This document shows positions 35,020 through 42,720 of a stretch of 64,000 nt of DNA, piece after piece. This stretch comes from Streptomyces sp. NBC_00249 (GTDB lineage: Bacteria > Actinomycetota > Actinomycetes > Streptomycetales > Streptomycetaceae): assembly GCF_026342355.1 (NCBI RefSeq), contig NZ_JAPEMV010000003.1:124001-188000 (forward strand), read 5' to 3'. Within the stretch, counting starts at the first letter, position 1; every line of letters starts with the position of its first letter. The notes under the pieces are model-generated. The model was not told where the DNA came from. It was given only the letters and a program-made list of their open reading frames with translations, and ran no database searches. Position numbers and translations under genes: made by a program.

Positions 35020-37839
35020 GTGGCGGCGACGGGGCACGCTGACACCAATGTCGGACACGGCGAACTCATCGAGGCCGTCGACCGGGCGCTGATCACGCAC
35101 GGCCGGGCCGTCCTCACCGGACCCGCCGGCTCGGGCAAGAGCGAGATCGCCCGCGCCGTGGCGGCGGCCGCCCACGCCCGCCGCGAAACCGTCCTGCGGC
35201 TCGCCCCCGAAGCCGCCGACCGGTCGATACCCGAGGCCTCGGCCGCCGCCCTCCTCGCCTCCGTCCCCTGCGCCGCCCTCGACCGCCTCGCCGGACCCCA
35301 GCGCGCCGCCATCGCCCTGCTCCGCCGCGAGACCGACGCCCCCGGCGCCGGCCGCGACCACGTCGCGCTGCGCCTCGCCGTCGTCGAGGTCCTGCGCACC
35401 CTCGCCGCCACCCGTCCCGTCCTGCTCGTCCTCGACAACGCCCAGTGGCTCGACGCCGAGAGCATCGACCTGCTCCGCTTCGCCCTGCGCCTGACCCCGC
35501 CCCGCGTACGGGTCCTCGTCGCCGAATGCGTCCAGGGCGGCGCCCCCGTCGCCGAACCCCTGTGCGGCCCCGGCACCCCCACCGTCCGCGTGCCCCCGCT
35601 CGGCGCCGACGAGGTCGCCGAACTGCTGCTGCGTCACGGACTGCCCGCCCGCCTCGCCGGACGCATCCACCAGGCCAGCGGCGGCAACCCGCGCCTGGCC
35701 CTCGCCCTCGGCCACTCCCTCGCCGAGGCCGCCGGAGCGGCGGGATCGGCCGGAGCGGCCGGCGCCGCCGGGGCGGGTGGCGCGGGCGGGGCGGGTGGCG
35801 CGGGTGGTGCCCACCACGCCGACACCCTGCCCGTCTCCGGCCAGGCCCGCGAGGTCGCCCGCCGCCTCCTCGCCGCCGCCCCCGAACAGGCCCGCCGCAC
35901 CCTGCTCCTCGCCGCGCTCGCCGCCCGCCCCACCACCGCCCTGCTGCGCCGTGCCGGCCGGCCCGACGCGGAAGCCGAACTCGCCCAGGCCGAACGGGCC
36001 GCGCTGGTCACCGTGGGCGAGGACGGCGCCGTCACCTTCACCGCCGGAGCCCTCCCCACCGCCCTCGCCGCCGATGCCGGCTGGCCCGAACGCGCCGCCG
36101 GGCACGCCGCGCTAGCCGCCGCCGTCGACGACCCCGTCCAGGCCGTACGCCACCGCGCGCTGGCCGTGGACACCCCCGACGCGTGCCTCGCCGCCGAGAT
36201 CAGCGAGGCGGCTGCCGCCTGCCGCCGCCGGGGCCGGCGCGACCTCGCCGCCGAACTCGGACTCCTCGCCGCCGAACGCACCCCCGCCCGCGCACCCGAG
36301 GAGGAACTCGCCCGGCTCGTCGCCGCCGCCGAGGACGCCGGCTGGGCCGGCCGCGCCGACCTCGCCCGCCGCGCCACCCGCGCCGTCCTCGCCCGAGAGG
36401 CCTCGCCCGCCCAGCGCGTACGGGCCCGCCTCGCCGTGATCGACGCCGCCGGACAGGCCCTCGCCCACCTCGACGAAACCTTCGCCTTCGCCGTCGCCGA
36501 CGCCGCCGGGGACCCCTCCCTGAAGGCCGCCGTCCAGCTGCGCATCGCCTGGAAGCACAACCTCAGCGACGGCGACCCCGTCCGCTCCCGCGACGCCGCC
36601 GCCGAGGCCGGAGCCCTCGCCAAGGCCGGGGGAGACCGGGCCGCCGAAGCCATGGCCCTGACCGTGCGCGCCCGGATGGGCCGCATCCTCGGCGACGGGG
36701 ACGCCGAGGACATCCTCGCCGAGGCCCTCGCCCTGCCCGCTCCCGAGGTCCCCCTCGGCATGCGCAACGCCCCCCAGTACCTCGCCGTCCGCCACGCTCT
36801 CTTCGACGACCGGCTCGCCGACGCCCGCCGCCAGCTCCTCGTCCTGCTCCCCGCCGTACAGCGCACCGGCTCCGCCGAGGACGTCTTCGAGGTGCTGCGC
36901 AGCCTCACCGAGGTCGAACTGCGGCGCGGACACTGCGCCGTCGGCGCCGCCCACGCCCGCCGGGCTCTGGAACTGACCATCGAGGCGGGCCTGTCACCCG
37001 GCCCCGCCTGGTACCTCGCCGCCACCGCCGAGGCCGCGGGCGGCAGCTTCGCCCGCGCCGCCGGATACGCCCGCCGGGGCATCCGGGCCTCCGAGGAGGA
37101 ACAGGACCAGGTCTTCCTCTCCCGCGGGCTGTACGCCCTCGGCACCGTCGAACTCGCCACCGGCGACGCCGCGAAGGCCACGGCCACGCTGCGCCGCGTC
37201 GCCGCGCTCGAAGAGGCCCAACAGGTGGTGGACCCCTCGATCCTGCGCTGGCACGGCGAGCTCGCCGAGGCCCTCGTCGCCGCCGACGCCCCCGGCGAGG
37301 CCGTCCTCCTCCTCGACCGGGTCACCCCCGTGGCCCGCTCCCTCGGACGGACCACCGTGGTGGCCGCCCTGGACCGGGCCCGGGGCCTGGCCCTGTCGGC
37401 GCGGGGCGAAGCGGAGGAGGCCGTCGCCCTGCTGGAAGCCACCGCGCAGAAGTTCGCGCTGCTCGGGCTGCCCCTGGAGCACGGCCGCACCCTGCTGGCC
37501 CTGGCCCGCGTGGAACGCCGGCGGCGGCGCCGCGCACCGGCCCGGGCCGCGCTGCGCACCGCGGCCGATGTCTTCGAGCGGGCCGGGGCGAAGCCCTGGC
37601 TGGACCTGGCGCGGGAGGCCGCACCCGAGACCGCCGCCGCCCCGCACCCCGGGGCCGCGGCCCTCACCGAGGCCGAGGCCCGCCTCGCCCGGCTCGTCGG
37701 CGACGGCGCCAGCAACCAGGAGGCGGCCGCGAAGCTCTTCGTCAGCGTGAAGACGGTCGAGGCCCGGCTCACCCGCATCTACCAGAAGCTGGACGTCCGC
37801 TCCCGGGCCCAGCTCGCCACCGCCCTGCGCGGTCACTGA
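35020..37839 (+). CDS. Large LuxR-family (LAL) regulator with AAA/NACHT-like ATPase and TPR-like repeats
   Basis: About 939 residues from GTG 35020. The frame is open from TTG 34963; neither start has a well-spaced ribosome site. An N-terminal P-loop ATPase has Walker A GPAGSGKS (34-41) and Walker B VLLVLDNAQWLD. Residues 240-268 are a Gly/Ala-only linker. A long helical array of TPR-like repeats follows. The end carries a LuxR helix-turn-helix: LTEAEARLARLVGDGASNQEAAAKLFVSVKTVEARLTRIYQKL. The MalT/LAL class uses the ATPase as a ligand-driven switch. The target could be a neighbour such as the ArsR-type gene or a distant cluster. A hairpin follows the stop. Confidence 0.87.
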   Translation: MAATGHADTNVGHGELIEAVDRALITHGRAVLTGPAGSGKSEIARAVAAAAHARRETVLRLAPEAADRSIPEASAAALLASVPCAALDRLAGPQRAAIALLRRETDAPGAGRDHVALRLAVVEVLRTLAATRPVLLVLDNAQWLDAESIDLLRFALRLTPPRVRVLVAECVQGGAPVAEPLCGPGTPTVRVPPLGADEVAELLLRHGLPARLAGRIHQASGGNPRLALALGHSLAEAAGAAGSAGAAGAAGAGGAGGAGGAGGAHHADTLPVSGQAREVARRLLAAAPEQARRTLLLAALAARPTTALLRRAGRPDAEAELAQAERAALVTVGEDGAVTFTAGALPTALAADAGWPERAAGHAALAAAVDDPVQAVRHRALAVDTPDACLAAEISEAAAACRRRGRRDLAAELGLLAAERTPARAPEEELARLVAAAEDAGWAGRADLARRATRAVLAREASPAQRVRARLAVIDAAGQALAHLDETFAFAVADAAGDPSLKAAVQLRIAWKHNLSDGDPVRSRDAAAEAGALAKAGGDRAAEAMALTVRARMGRILGDGDAEDILAEALALPAPEVPLGMRNAPQYLAVRHALFDDRLADARRQLLVLLPAVQRTGSAEDVFEVLRSLTEVELRRGHCAVGAAHARRALELTIEAGLSPGPAWYLAATAEAAGGSFARAAGYARRGIRASEEEQDQVFLSRGLYALGTVELATGDAAKATATLRRVAALEEAQQVVDPSILRWHGELAEALVAADAPGEAVLLLDRVTPVARSLGRTTVVAALDRARGLALSARGEAEEAVALLEATAQKFALLGLPLEHGRTLLALARVERRRRRRAPARAALRTAADVFERAGAKPWLDLAREAAPETAAAPHPGAAALTEAEARLARLVGDGASNQEAAAKLFVSVKTVEARLTRIYQKLDVRSRAQLATALRGH

Positions 37840-37842
37840 AAC

Positions 37843-37869
37843 GAACCGGTCACCATGGGTGACCGGTTC
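37843..37869. terminator. Terminator hairpin of the LAL gene
   Basis: Perfect 12-bp arms (37843-37854 and 37858-37869) close a 3-base loop ATG, four bases after the stop. The next promoter begins nine bases downstream. Confidence 0.82.
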
Positions 37870-37877
37870 CTCTCTGT

Positions 37878-37905
37878 TTGACATGCAGGCATTTGCCTGC
37901 ATGAT
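37878..37905 (+). promoter_or_regulatory. Leaderless promoter with ArsR-type operator between -35 and -10
   Basis: TTGACA at 37878-37883 is a consensus -35. CATGAT at 37900-37905 is a fair -10 with 16-bp spacing. Between and over them, 37882-37903 is an inverted repeat with perfect 10-bp arms (CATGCAGGCA / TGCCTGCATG) around TT. GTG 37912 comes six bases after the -10, so the RNA may start at or by the start codon. Binding of the encoded ArsR-type repressor would block its own promoter. Confidence 0.65.
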
Positions 37906-37911
37906 GGAGGG

Positions 37912-38706
37912 GTGAGCAGTGAGAGTGAGAGCAGTGACATGGACAAGGTCTTCAAGGCCCTGGCCGACCCGACCCGCAGGCACCTCCTCGACCAGCTGCA
38001 CCGCAGCAACGGCCAGACCCTGGGAGAACTCTGCGAAGGCGTACGGATGTCCCGGCAGTCGGCGACCCAGCACCTGGGCCTGCTGGAGGCCGCGAACCTC
38101 ATCAGCACCGTCAGGCGGGGCCGCGAAAAACTCCACTACCTCAACCCCGTACCGCTCCACGAGATCCAGGAGCGGTGGATCGACAAGTTCGAGCGCCCCC
38201 GACTGCGAGCGCTGAGCGCACTGAAACGGAAGGCCGAGACCGTCATGAGCGACAAGCCCGAGTTCGTCTACACCACCTACATCGAGGCCACCCCGGAAGC
38301 GGTCTGGCAGGCCCTCACCGACGAGGAGGCCACCACCGCCTACTGGGGGCACGCCAACGTCTCCGACTGGCAGGCCGGATCCTCCTGGGAGCACCGCCGC
38401 ACGGACGGCTCCGGCACGGCCGACGTCGTCGGCACCGTACTGGAGGCCATCCCGCCGCGCCGCCTGGTGATGACCTGGGCCGAGCCGGGCGAGGCCGCCC
38501 GGCCCGAGGGCCCCTCGCAGGTCACCTTCGACCTCGTGCCGTACGGCGGCAGCGTCCGGCTGACGGTGACCCACGAGAACCTGCGCGACGAGATTGCGCT
38601 GCGCCAGATCACCGGCGGCTGGTCGATCGTCCTGTCGAACCTCAAGACGTACGTCGAGAGCGGCAAGCCCATGGCCGTGGACCTGGGGGCGGGCCACAGG
38701 AAGTGA
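37912..38706 (+). CDS. ArsR-type HTH fused to SRPBCC (AHSA1/START-like) domain
   Basis: This is a 264-residue fusion. Residues 10-95 are an ArsR winged helix (MDKVFKALADPTRRHLLDQL, CEGVRMSRQSATQHLGLLEAANLI, REKLHYLNPVPLHEI). Residues 115-260 are an SRPBCC/AHSA1 fold (FVYTTYIEATPEAVWQALTD, WEHRRTDGSG, ITGGWSIVLSNLKTYVESG). In other bacteria the two parts are often adjacent genes; here one protein should couple ligand binding to repression. The start is GTG 37912, next to the -10 and directly after GGAGG, which is too close for normal use. ATG 37939 would lose only nine acidic/Ser residues. It is likely self-repressed through the 22-bp palindrome. Confidence 0.88.
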   Translation: MSSESESSDMDKVFKALADPTRRHLLDQLHRSNGQTLGELCEGVRMSRQSATQHLGLLEAANLISTVRRGREKLHYLNPVPLHEIQERWIDKFERPRLRALSALKRKAETVMSDKPEFVYTTYIEATPEAVWQALTDEEATTAYWGHANVSDWQAGSSWEHRRTDGSGTADVVGTVLEAIPPRRLVMTWAEPGEAARPEGPSQVTFDLVPYGGSVRLTVTHENLRDEIALRQITGGWSIVLSNLKTYVESGKPMAVDLGAGHRK

Positions 38707-38718
38707 CCCGCCGGGCGG

Positions 38719-39642
38719 TCAGCAGCTCAGGTTGTTCCCCGGGGTGACCCCCAGGAGCTGGGTGAAGCTCTGGTACTTGCTCACCCGGCTCTGGACCTGG
38801 GCGGGGTTGCCGCCGTTGCACTCCAGGGATCCGTTGATGGAGCGGATCGTCTCGCCGAAGCCCGCGCCGTTGACCATGGCGGCGTGGGCGGTCATCGTGC
38901 CCGGACCGTTCTGGGTGTTCCAGTACCAGAGCGCCGTCTTCATCGCGACGGCCGGGTCCTGCTCGACGAGGTACGGGTTGGCCAGCAGGTTGATGCCGAG
39001 CGCGTCGCCGGCCGCCTTGTAGTTGAAGTTCCAGCTCAGCTGGATGGGGCCGCGGCCGTAGTAGGCGGCCTGTCCGGCGGGACAGCCGTAGGGCTGGGTG
39101 GCGTCGCAGTAGTGCGGGTAGTTCGCCGTGTTCTGCTCGACGATGTGCACGAGCCCGCCCGTCTCGTGCGAGACGTTCGCGAGGAAGGCGGCCGCCTCGC
39201 GCCGCTTGACGGTGTCGTCACCGGTGTTGGCGAAGCCGGGGTAGGCGGACAGGGCCGCGACCAGGCCGTTGTAGGTGTAGAAGGGGTTCCGGTTCGGGAA
39301 CATCTGGTTGAACTGGGCCTCGCTGACCACGAAGCCGGAGGGGTTGCCGGTGCCCGGGTCCGGGTCCGTACCCCCGCCGGCGCCGCAGGTGCCCTGGTCC
39401 GACCACACGCCCCACTGGCCGGTGGTGCCGGGCGTCTCGCCCTGGGTCCACCACTTCGCCTGCCAGTTGTGGCCGTTGTACGAGGCGCTCGTACCGCCCG
39501 TGTAGACGGCGGAGGAGGTCCAGGCCGAGGCGCAGGCGGGGGCCGCGGAGGCGGGGGAGGAGGGCAGGGCCACGGCGAGGCCGAGGGTCACGGCGGCGGT
39601 CGCGGCGAGGGAGAGCGCGCGGCGGCGTAGCGTGCGTATCAC
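38719..39642 (-). CDS. Secreted GH19 chitinase with N-terminal chitin-binding module
   Basis: This is a 307-residue exported enzyme. The signal peptide ends near ASAAPA (35). A CBM5/12-type chitin-binding module follows (AWTSSAVYTGGTSASYNGHNWQAKWWTQGETPG, WGVW), then a D-P-rich linker and a GH19 catalytic domain (FVVSEAQFNQMFPNRNPFYTYNGL). The catalytic acid is Glu in NVSHETGGL and the family signature is YYGRGPIQLSWNFNY. GTG 39642 has AGGAG nine bases upstream. It cleaves chitin outside the cell, giving GlcNAc oligomers. Two DasR-type boxes flank its -35, so GlcNAc-linked control is likely. Confidence 0.94.
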   Translation of the reverse strand: MIRTLRRRALSLAATAAVTLGLAVALPSSPASAAPACASAWTSSAVYTGGTSASYNGHNWQAKWWTQGETPGTTGQWGVWSDQGTCGAGGGTDPDPGTGNPSGFVVSEAQFNQMFPNRNPFYTYNGLVAALSAYPGFANTGDDTVKRREAAAFLANVSHETGGLVHIVEQNTANYPHYCDATQPYGCPAGQAAYYGRGPIQLSWNFNYKAAGDALGINLLANPYLVEQDPAVAMKTALWYWNTQNGPGTMTAHAAMVNGAGFGETIRSINGSLECNGGNPAQVQSRVSKYQSFTQLLGVTPGNNLSC

Positions 39643-39715
39643 GTAACTGCTCCTGGTGTGGGGGGATTTGTCGCGGGGTGTGGGGAGCGACGGCTTCCGC
39701 CCACTGAACCGAAAA

Positions 39716-39743
39716 TGGTCTGGACCTGTCAAGGTCTAGACCA
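39716..39743 (-). promoter_or_regulatory. Two DasR-type boxes flanking the chitinase -35
   Basis: On the plus strand TGGTCTGGACCT (39716-39727) and AGGTCTAGACCA (39732-39743) match the chitinase direct repeat/DasR-box pattern. The minus-strand TTGACA (39727-39732) lies exactly between and touches both. A TTCAGT at 39703-39708 is a weak -10. Such paired sites are known from Streptomyces chitinase promoters. Confidence 0.8.
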
Positions 39744-39796
39744 AAGGTTCCTGTGTGAGTCTTCCATGAGCCCCTGCGGGCTTCCGGTGAAACGCT

Positions 39797-39832
39797 GGAC
39801 CGGCGTGACGGCCTGAGCCGTCACGCCGGTCC
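39797..39832. terminator. Terminator hairpin after the rodlin gene
   Basis: Perfect 15-bp arms (39797-39811 and 39818-39832) with a 6-base loop begin 15 bp after the rodlin stop on the minus strand. Confidence 0.85.
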
Positions 39833-39846
39833 GGTCTCCGGCTGGA

Positions 39847-40257
39847 TCAGCTGCCGGCCGAGAGGTTGCCCGACAGCACCGGGATGTTGTCCACGATGTG
39901 GGAGAGGGACTCGTCACCCTTGGCCTGGGTGGAGTTCTCGGCGCACTGCTGGTTCTGCGGGTTGGACAGGACGTTGATGTCCTGGACACCGATGTTGAGC
40001 GCGGCCAGGACCGACTGGAGGTTGACCTTCGCCGGCAGGCCGACGCAGAGCTTGTTCAGCGAGCCCTGGACCGCGCTGAGCTGCGGGCTCTGGTCGCCCT
40101 TGGTCTCCTGGTTGCCGTAGAGCTGCGCCGCGTTGTTGCCATTGACCGTGTTGACGCCGTTGTCGTTGCCGATCGCCAGCGCCGGGGAGGCCATGACCGC
40201 ACCCGTGCCGAGTACGGATGCGGTGACCGCGGCGGTGGCCATGAACTTCTTGAGCAT
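39847..40257 (-). CDS. rdlA: Rodlin (hydrophobic aerial-hypha/spore surface protein)
   Basis: This is a 136-residue secreted protein. The signal peptide MLKKFMATAAVTASVLGTGAVMASPALA is the one seen in RdlA/RdlB. The mature part is Asn/Gln-rich (NDNGVNTVNGNNAAQLYG, QDINVLSNPQNQQC) with two Cys and the GDESLSHIVDNIPVL end. Rodlins form the rodlet layer with chaplins on aerial hyphae and spores. AAGGA precedes ATG 40257. Streptomycetes usually have a divergent rdlA/rdlB pair beside chaplin genes. Here a single gene with no chaplin or second rodlin is present within the window. Confidence 0.92.
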   Translation of the reverse strand: MLKKFMATAAVTASVLGTGAVMASPALAIGNDNGVNTVNGNNAAQLYGNQETKGDQSPQLSAVQGSLNKLCVGLPAKVNLQSVLAALNIGVQDINVLSNPQNQQCAENSTQAKGDESLSHIVDNIPVLSGNLSAGS

Positions 40258-40368
40258 CGTGAAGATCCTTCTGTCGCATGAGCTGTCCCCGGCGGGACGT
40301 CCTGATCAACTGCCCCCGGCGCCAAGGGTTATCGCCGATCACCCATGCGGCCCAACAGCTCCGTCGGA

Positions 40369-40599
40369 TCAGCCGGTCTTGCGGCGTACCTTCTTGTTCT
40401 TGCCGCCGGCCCCGCTGCTGGAGCCCTGCACCTTCGCCCGGCTCTGGTGGGACTGCTGGGACTGGGCGTTCGCGGCGTTGCGCTCGAGCGCCTCGCGGAA
40501 CTTGCGCTTGGCGGCGTCCGCCGGGGACTCGTCCTGCGGGGCGCCGTCCTGCGCGGCGTCCTGGGGGGTGCCGTCCTGCGGGGTGTCCGTGTCAGCCAT
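40369..40599 (-). CDS. Small DUF5302 protein
   Basis: This is a 76-residue, highly charged, probably disordered protein. An acidic N-terminus repeats PQDG/QDG units (TPQDGTPQDAAQDGAPQDES). The middle is the conserved DAAKRKFREALERN, and the C-terminus is Ser/Gly/Lys-rich (KNKKVRRKTG). It matches the DUF5302 small proteins common in actinomycetes, of unknown role. AGGAGG lies eight bases before ATG 40599. It is upstream of the rodlin gene on the same strand, 111 bp away, so co-transcription is possible. Confidence 0.82.
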   Translation of the reverse strand: MADTDTPQDGTPQDAAQDGAPQDESPADAAKRKFREALERNAANAQSQQSHQSRAKVQGSSSGAGGKNKKVRRKTG

Positions 40600-40685
40600 C
40601 TGTGTGCCTCCTGGGGCGGTGTACTGGAGTGATCAGGTTGCCCCAGTCTGTCAGCCGTACGGCGTGCGGGCCACGGGGTTCGCCG

Positions 40686-40961
40686 TCAGGCGGGCCGGAC
40701 GGGGGCCTCGGCGCCGCCCCCGGCCCGGATCGCGGCCAGTGCCGCGGCGTGCAGGGCGTACGCGTCCCCGTGCGCCACCGGGCTGCCGGACAGGGTGTAC
40801 CACTCGTCCGCGTCCGTGTACTGGACCTCGAAACGGACCTTGCCGTCCGGCCCTCCGGTCGTACGCAGCGTCAGCGGTCCCGTGATCACGCCGACCTCGT
40901 CCGTCATGGCCCCGCCGGGCCCGGCGAGGACCTCGTCCCGCCACTCGTGGGACGCGGTCAC
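40686..40961 (-). CDS. Hypothetical protein, 91 aa, coupled to the HNH-family lipoprotein gene
   Basis: I do not recognise a family. The protein starts at GTG 40961, overlapping the stop of the upstream nuclease-like gene (GTGA). It reads VTASHEWRDEVLAGPGG, then a beta-rich core (GVITGPLTLRTTGGPDGKVR, FEVQYTDADEWYTLSGSPV) and a helical end. It is small and soluble, with normal codon usage. Tight coupling suggests it works with, or is an inhibitor or chaperone for, the preceding protein; that is inference from position only. Confidence 0.68.
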   Translation of the reverse strand: MTASHEWRDEVLAGPGGAMTDEVGVITGPLTLRTTGGPDGKVRFEVQYTDADEWYTLSGSPVAHGDAYALHAAALAAIRAGGGAEAPVRPA

Positions 40962-41737
40962 GAGGCGGCGCAGGTGTCGAGCATGGTGGTGAGCGTGGCC
41001 CTCTCGGCCTCGGTGACGGTCAGCCCGTACTGGGACTTCACGGTGGTCCAGGCACGCCCGTACTGGCACCAGCTCGACCGGTCCGTCGGCTGCCACAGAT
41101 CAGGACTCTGATCACCCTTCGAGCGGTTGGACCCCGCCGAGACGGCCAACAGCTGCGGCCTGACCAGGTCGTTCGCGAACGCCTTGCGCTTCGCGGCGTC
41201 CCACCCCGAGGCACCCGAACGCCAGGCCTCGGCGAGCGGCACCATGTGGTCGATGTCCAGCTTGCCCGCCTCGGTGATCTCCGACCCGTCGTACAGGCTC
41301 TTCCAGCGGCCCGTCACGGCACGGCACTCGGAATCCCGGGTGACGTCCGCGCCGTCGCGCTCGAGGACCACCTCGCGGGTGTCGCACTTATTGCCCTGCT
41401 CGGCCCAGTGCGTGAACTTGTCCCGGCTGTACCCGGCCATCGTGCCGGGCTTGCCGACCGGCAGCGCGGCCAGCTGCGTCCTGGCCACCGCCACCCCGAC
41501 CATCCCCGGCAGCACATCGCCCGAAGCCGGCTTCCCGCCACCGCCGGGCGCCGGCGCCGGCACCGTCGCCGACGCGCCGCCACCGGGCGCGGCCGGGGAA
41601 CCCGGACTGCTGCTCGCCGCCGGCTTCGTACCGGTCTTGGCATCGCCGCCGGAGGACTGCTGGCCCCCGCAGCCGCTCACCCCGAGCAGCAGCGCCACGG
41701 CCACCACCCCGCCGCGCACACCTGACTGACGACCCAT
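40958..41737 (-). CDS. DUF1524/HNH-family nuclease-like lipoprotein
   Basis: This is a 259-residue protein. The signal peptide ends with VSGCGG, a lipobox, so the mature protein is probably lipid-anchored outside. A Pro/Gly/Ser linker of 50 residues follows. The C-terminal domain has DIDHMVPLAEAWRSGASGW, FANDL and NRSKGDQSPDLWQP, the signature of DUF1524/GmrSD-type HNH endonuclease domains. Cys pairs (KCDTRE, SECRAVTG, WCQYG, DTCAAS) may form disulfides. Secreted members are common in Streptomyces. ATG 41737 fits with GGGGTGGGG upstream. It may degrade extracellular DNA or RNA. Confidence 0.87.
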   Translation of the reverse strand: MGRQSGVRGGVVAVALLLGVSGCGGQQSSGGDAKTGTKPAASSSPGSPAAPGGGASATVPAPAPGGGGKPASGDVLPGMVGVAVARTQLAALPVGKPGTMAGYSRDKFTHWAEQGNKCDTREVVLERDGADVTRDSECRAVTGRWKSLYDGSEITEAGKLDIDHMVPLAEAWRSGASGWDAAKRKAFANDLVRPQLLAVSAGSNRSKGDQSPDLWQPTDRSSWCQYGRAWTTVKSQYGLTVTEAERATLTTMLDTCAAS

Positions 41738-41815
41738 GGCCCCACCCCGAGGAGACTTCGGACACTGTTCCCGGAACACTACCCATAACCGGACAACCAA
41801 CCCCGCACCGGGCCC

Positions 41816-42511
41816 TCATGTCCTGACCGGCTGCCGACCCGGCGGCCGCCGGGGACCGGGCGGCAGACGCAGCAAGTCGGCCAGCGGCGCGCCCTGTTCG
41901 GCCCACCTGCGCAGCAGCTCCCGGTCGATCCAGCGGACCCCGTGCCGGTCGCCCCACGCCTTCGCGTCCCGCGTGAAACCGCCGTTGGTGACGACCACGG
42001 CGTGGTCGGCCCGGTGCACCGGGCCCGCGGTGCCCTTCACCTCGTACATCACCGACGAACCCACCGCCGCCCCGACGCGGGTGTGCTTGGCCTGGACGAC
42101 GATCCGGCCGCGCCGCGCGTCGTCGCCGATCACGTCGGCGGCCTGGTCCCCGGCCCGGCCCACCTTGCGGGCCGGCCAGCCGTCCCGGATCAGCAGGTCC
42201 CGCAGCGCGTACTCGAACTCCTCGGCGCCCATGGCGTCGAACTCGGCCAGGGTGATCCGCAGGGTGGCCGGCCGCGCCGACGCGGGCCGGCGGGCCGCCG
42301 CCGAGTTCACCGCGCGCCACCCGGCCCCCGCCCCCGCCGCCAGGGCCGCCGCCAGCGCCACCGGCCAGTGCGGCGCGACCGCCCGCCAGGTGGCGGCCGC
42401 CGCCTGGACGACCAGCACCGCCGCCGCGAGCGCCACCACCGCGGCGGCCACCCGCTCGCCCGGGTCCCGGGGACGGCGCGGCAGGGGCAGCCCGCGCGCA
42501 CGCCGGGGCAT
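41816..42511 (-). CDS. Membrane-anchored Mrr-like restriction endonuclease domain protein
   Basis: This is a 231-residue protein. Two membrane helices near the N-terminus (AAAVVALAAAVLVVQAAAATW and WPVALAAALAAGAGAGW) are followed by an Mrr_cat domain: FDAMGAEEFEYALRDLLIRDGW, then the PD-(D/E)xK active site split as GDQAADVIGDDARRGRIVVQAKHT (Asp and Gln-x-Lys) and HAVVVTNGGFTRDAKAWGDRHGVRWIDRELL. Membrane-tethered Mrr domains are typical of actinomycetes and are not classical restriction systems. ATG 42511 shares one base with the stop of the small upstream gene. No methyltransferase is nearby. Confidence 0.87.
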   Translation of the reverse strand: MPRRARGLPLPRRPRDPGERVAAAVVALAAAVLVVQAAAATWRAVAPHWPVALAAALAAGAGAGWRAVNSAAARRPASARPATLRITLAEFDAMGAEEFEYALRDLLIRDGWPARKVGRAGDQAADVIGDDARRGRIVVQAKHTRVGAAVGSSVMYEVKGTAGPVHRADHAVVVTNGGFTRDAKAWGDRHGVRWIDRELLRRWAEQGAPLADLLRLPPGPRRPPGRQPVRT

Positions 42512-42720
42512 CAGCGGCCGGCCGGGACGGGCGCGGTCGCCTGCGGCGGCGCGGGGGGCGGGGGCCCGGCCTCCTCGGCCACCCCGAACACCTGCGTCCA
42601 CAGCCAGACCCCGGCGATCAGCGCGGCGACGGTCCAGCCGCTGAGCCGCTTCACCGACCGCCGCGGCGCCGGACGACGGCGCCAGTGCGCCCGTACCCGG
42701 GTGTAACCCTCCCGTGCCAT
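42511..42720 (-). CDS. Small single-span membrane protein, 69 aa
   Basis: A short protein with a basic N-terminus (RVRAHWRRRPAPRRSVKRL), one membrane helix (SGWTVAALIAGVWLWTQVFGV) and an acidic/Pro-rich outer tail (PPPPAPPQATAPVPAGR). ATG 42720 has GGGGAGGGGG upstream. The stop overlaps the Mrr-like gene by one base (TGATG), so the two are translated together. It may be a membrane partner for that nuclease. No family recognised. Confidence 0.68.
   Translation of the reverse strand: MAREGYTRVRAHWRRRPAPRRSVKRLSGWTVAALIAGVWLWTQVFGVAEEAGPPPPAPPQATAPVPAGR

Noticed and set aside
41816..42511. Classical type IV or II restriction system
   Set aside because: The Mrr-like protein has two membrane helices and there is no methyltransferase or McrBC partner nearby.
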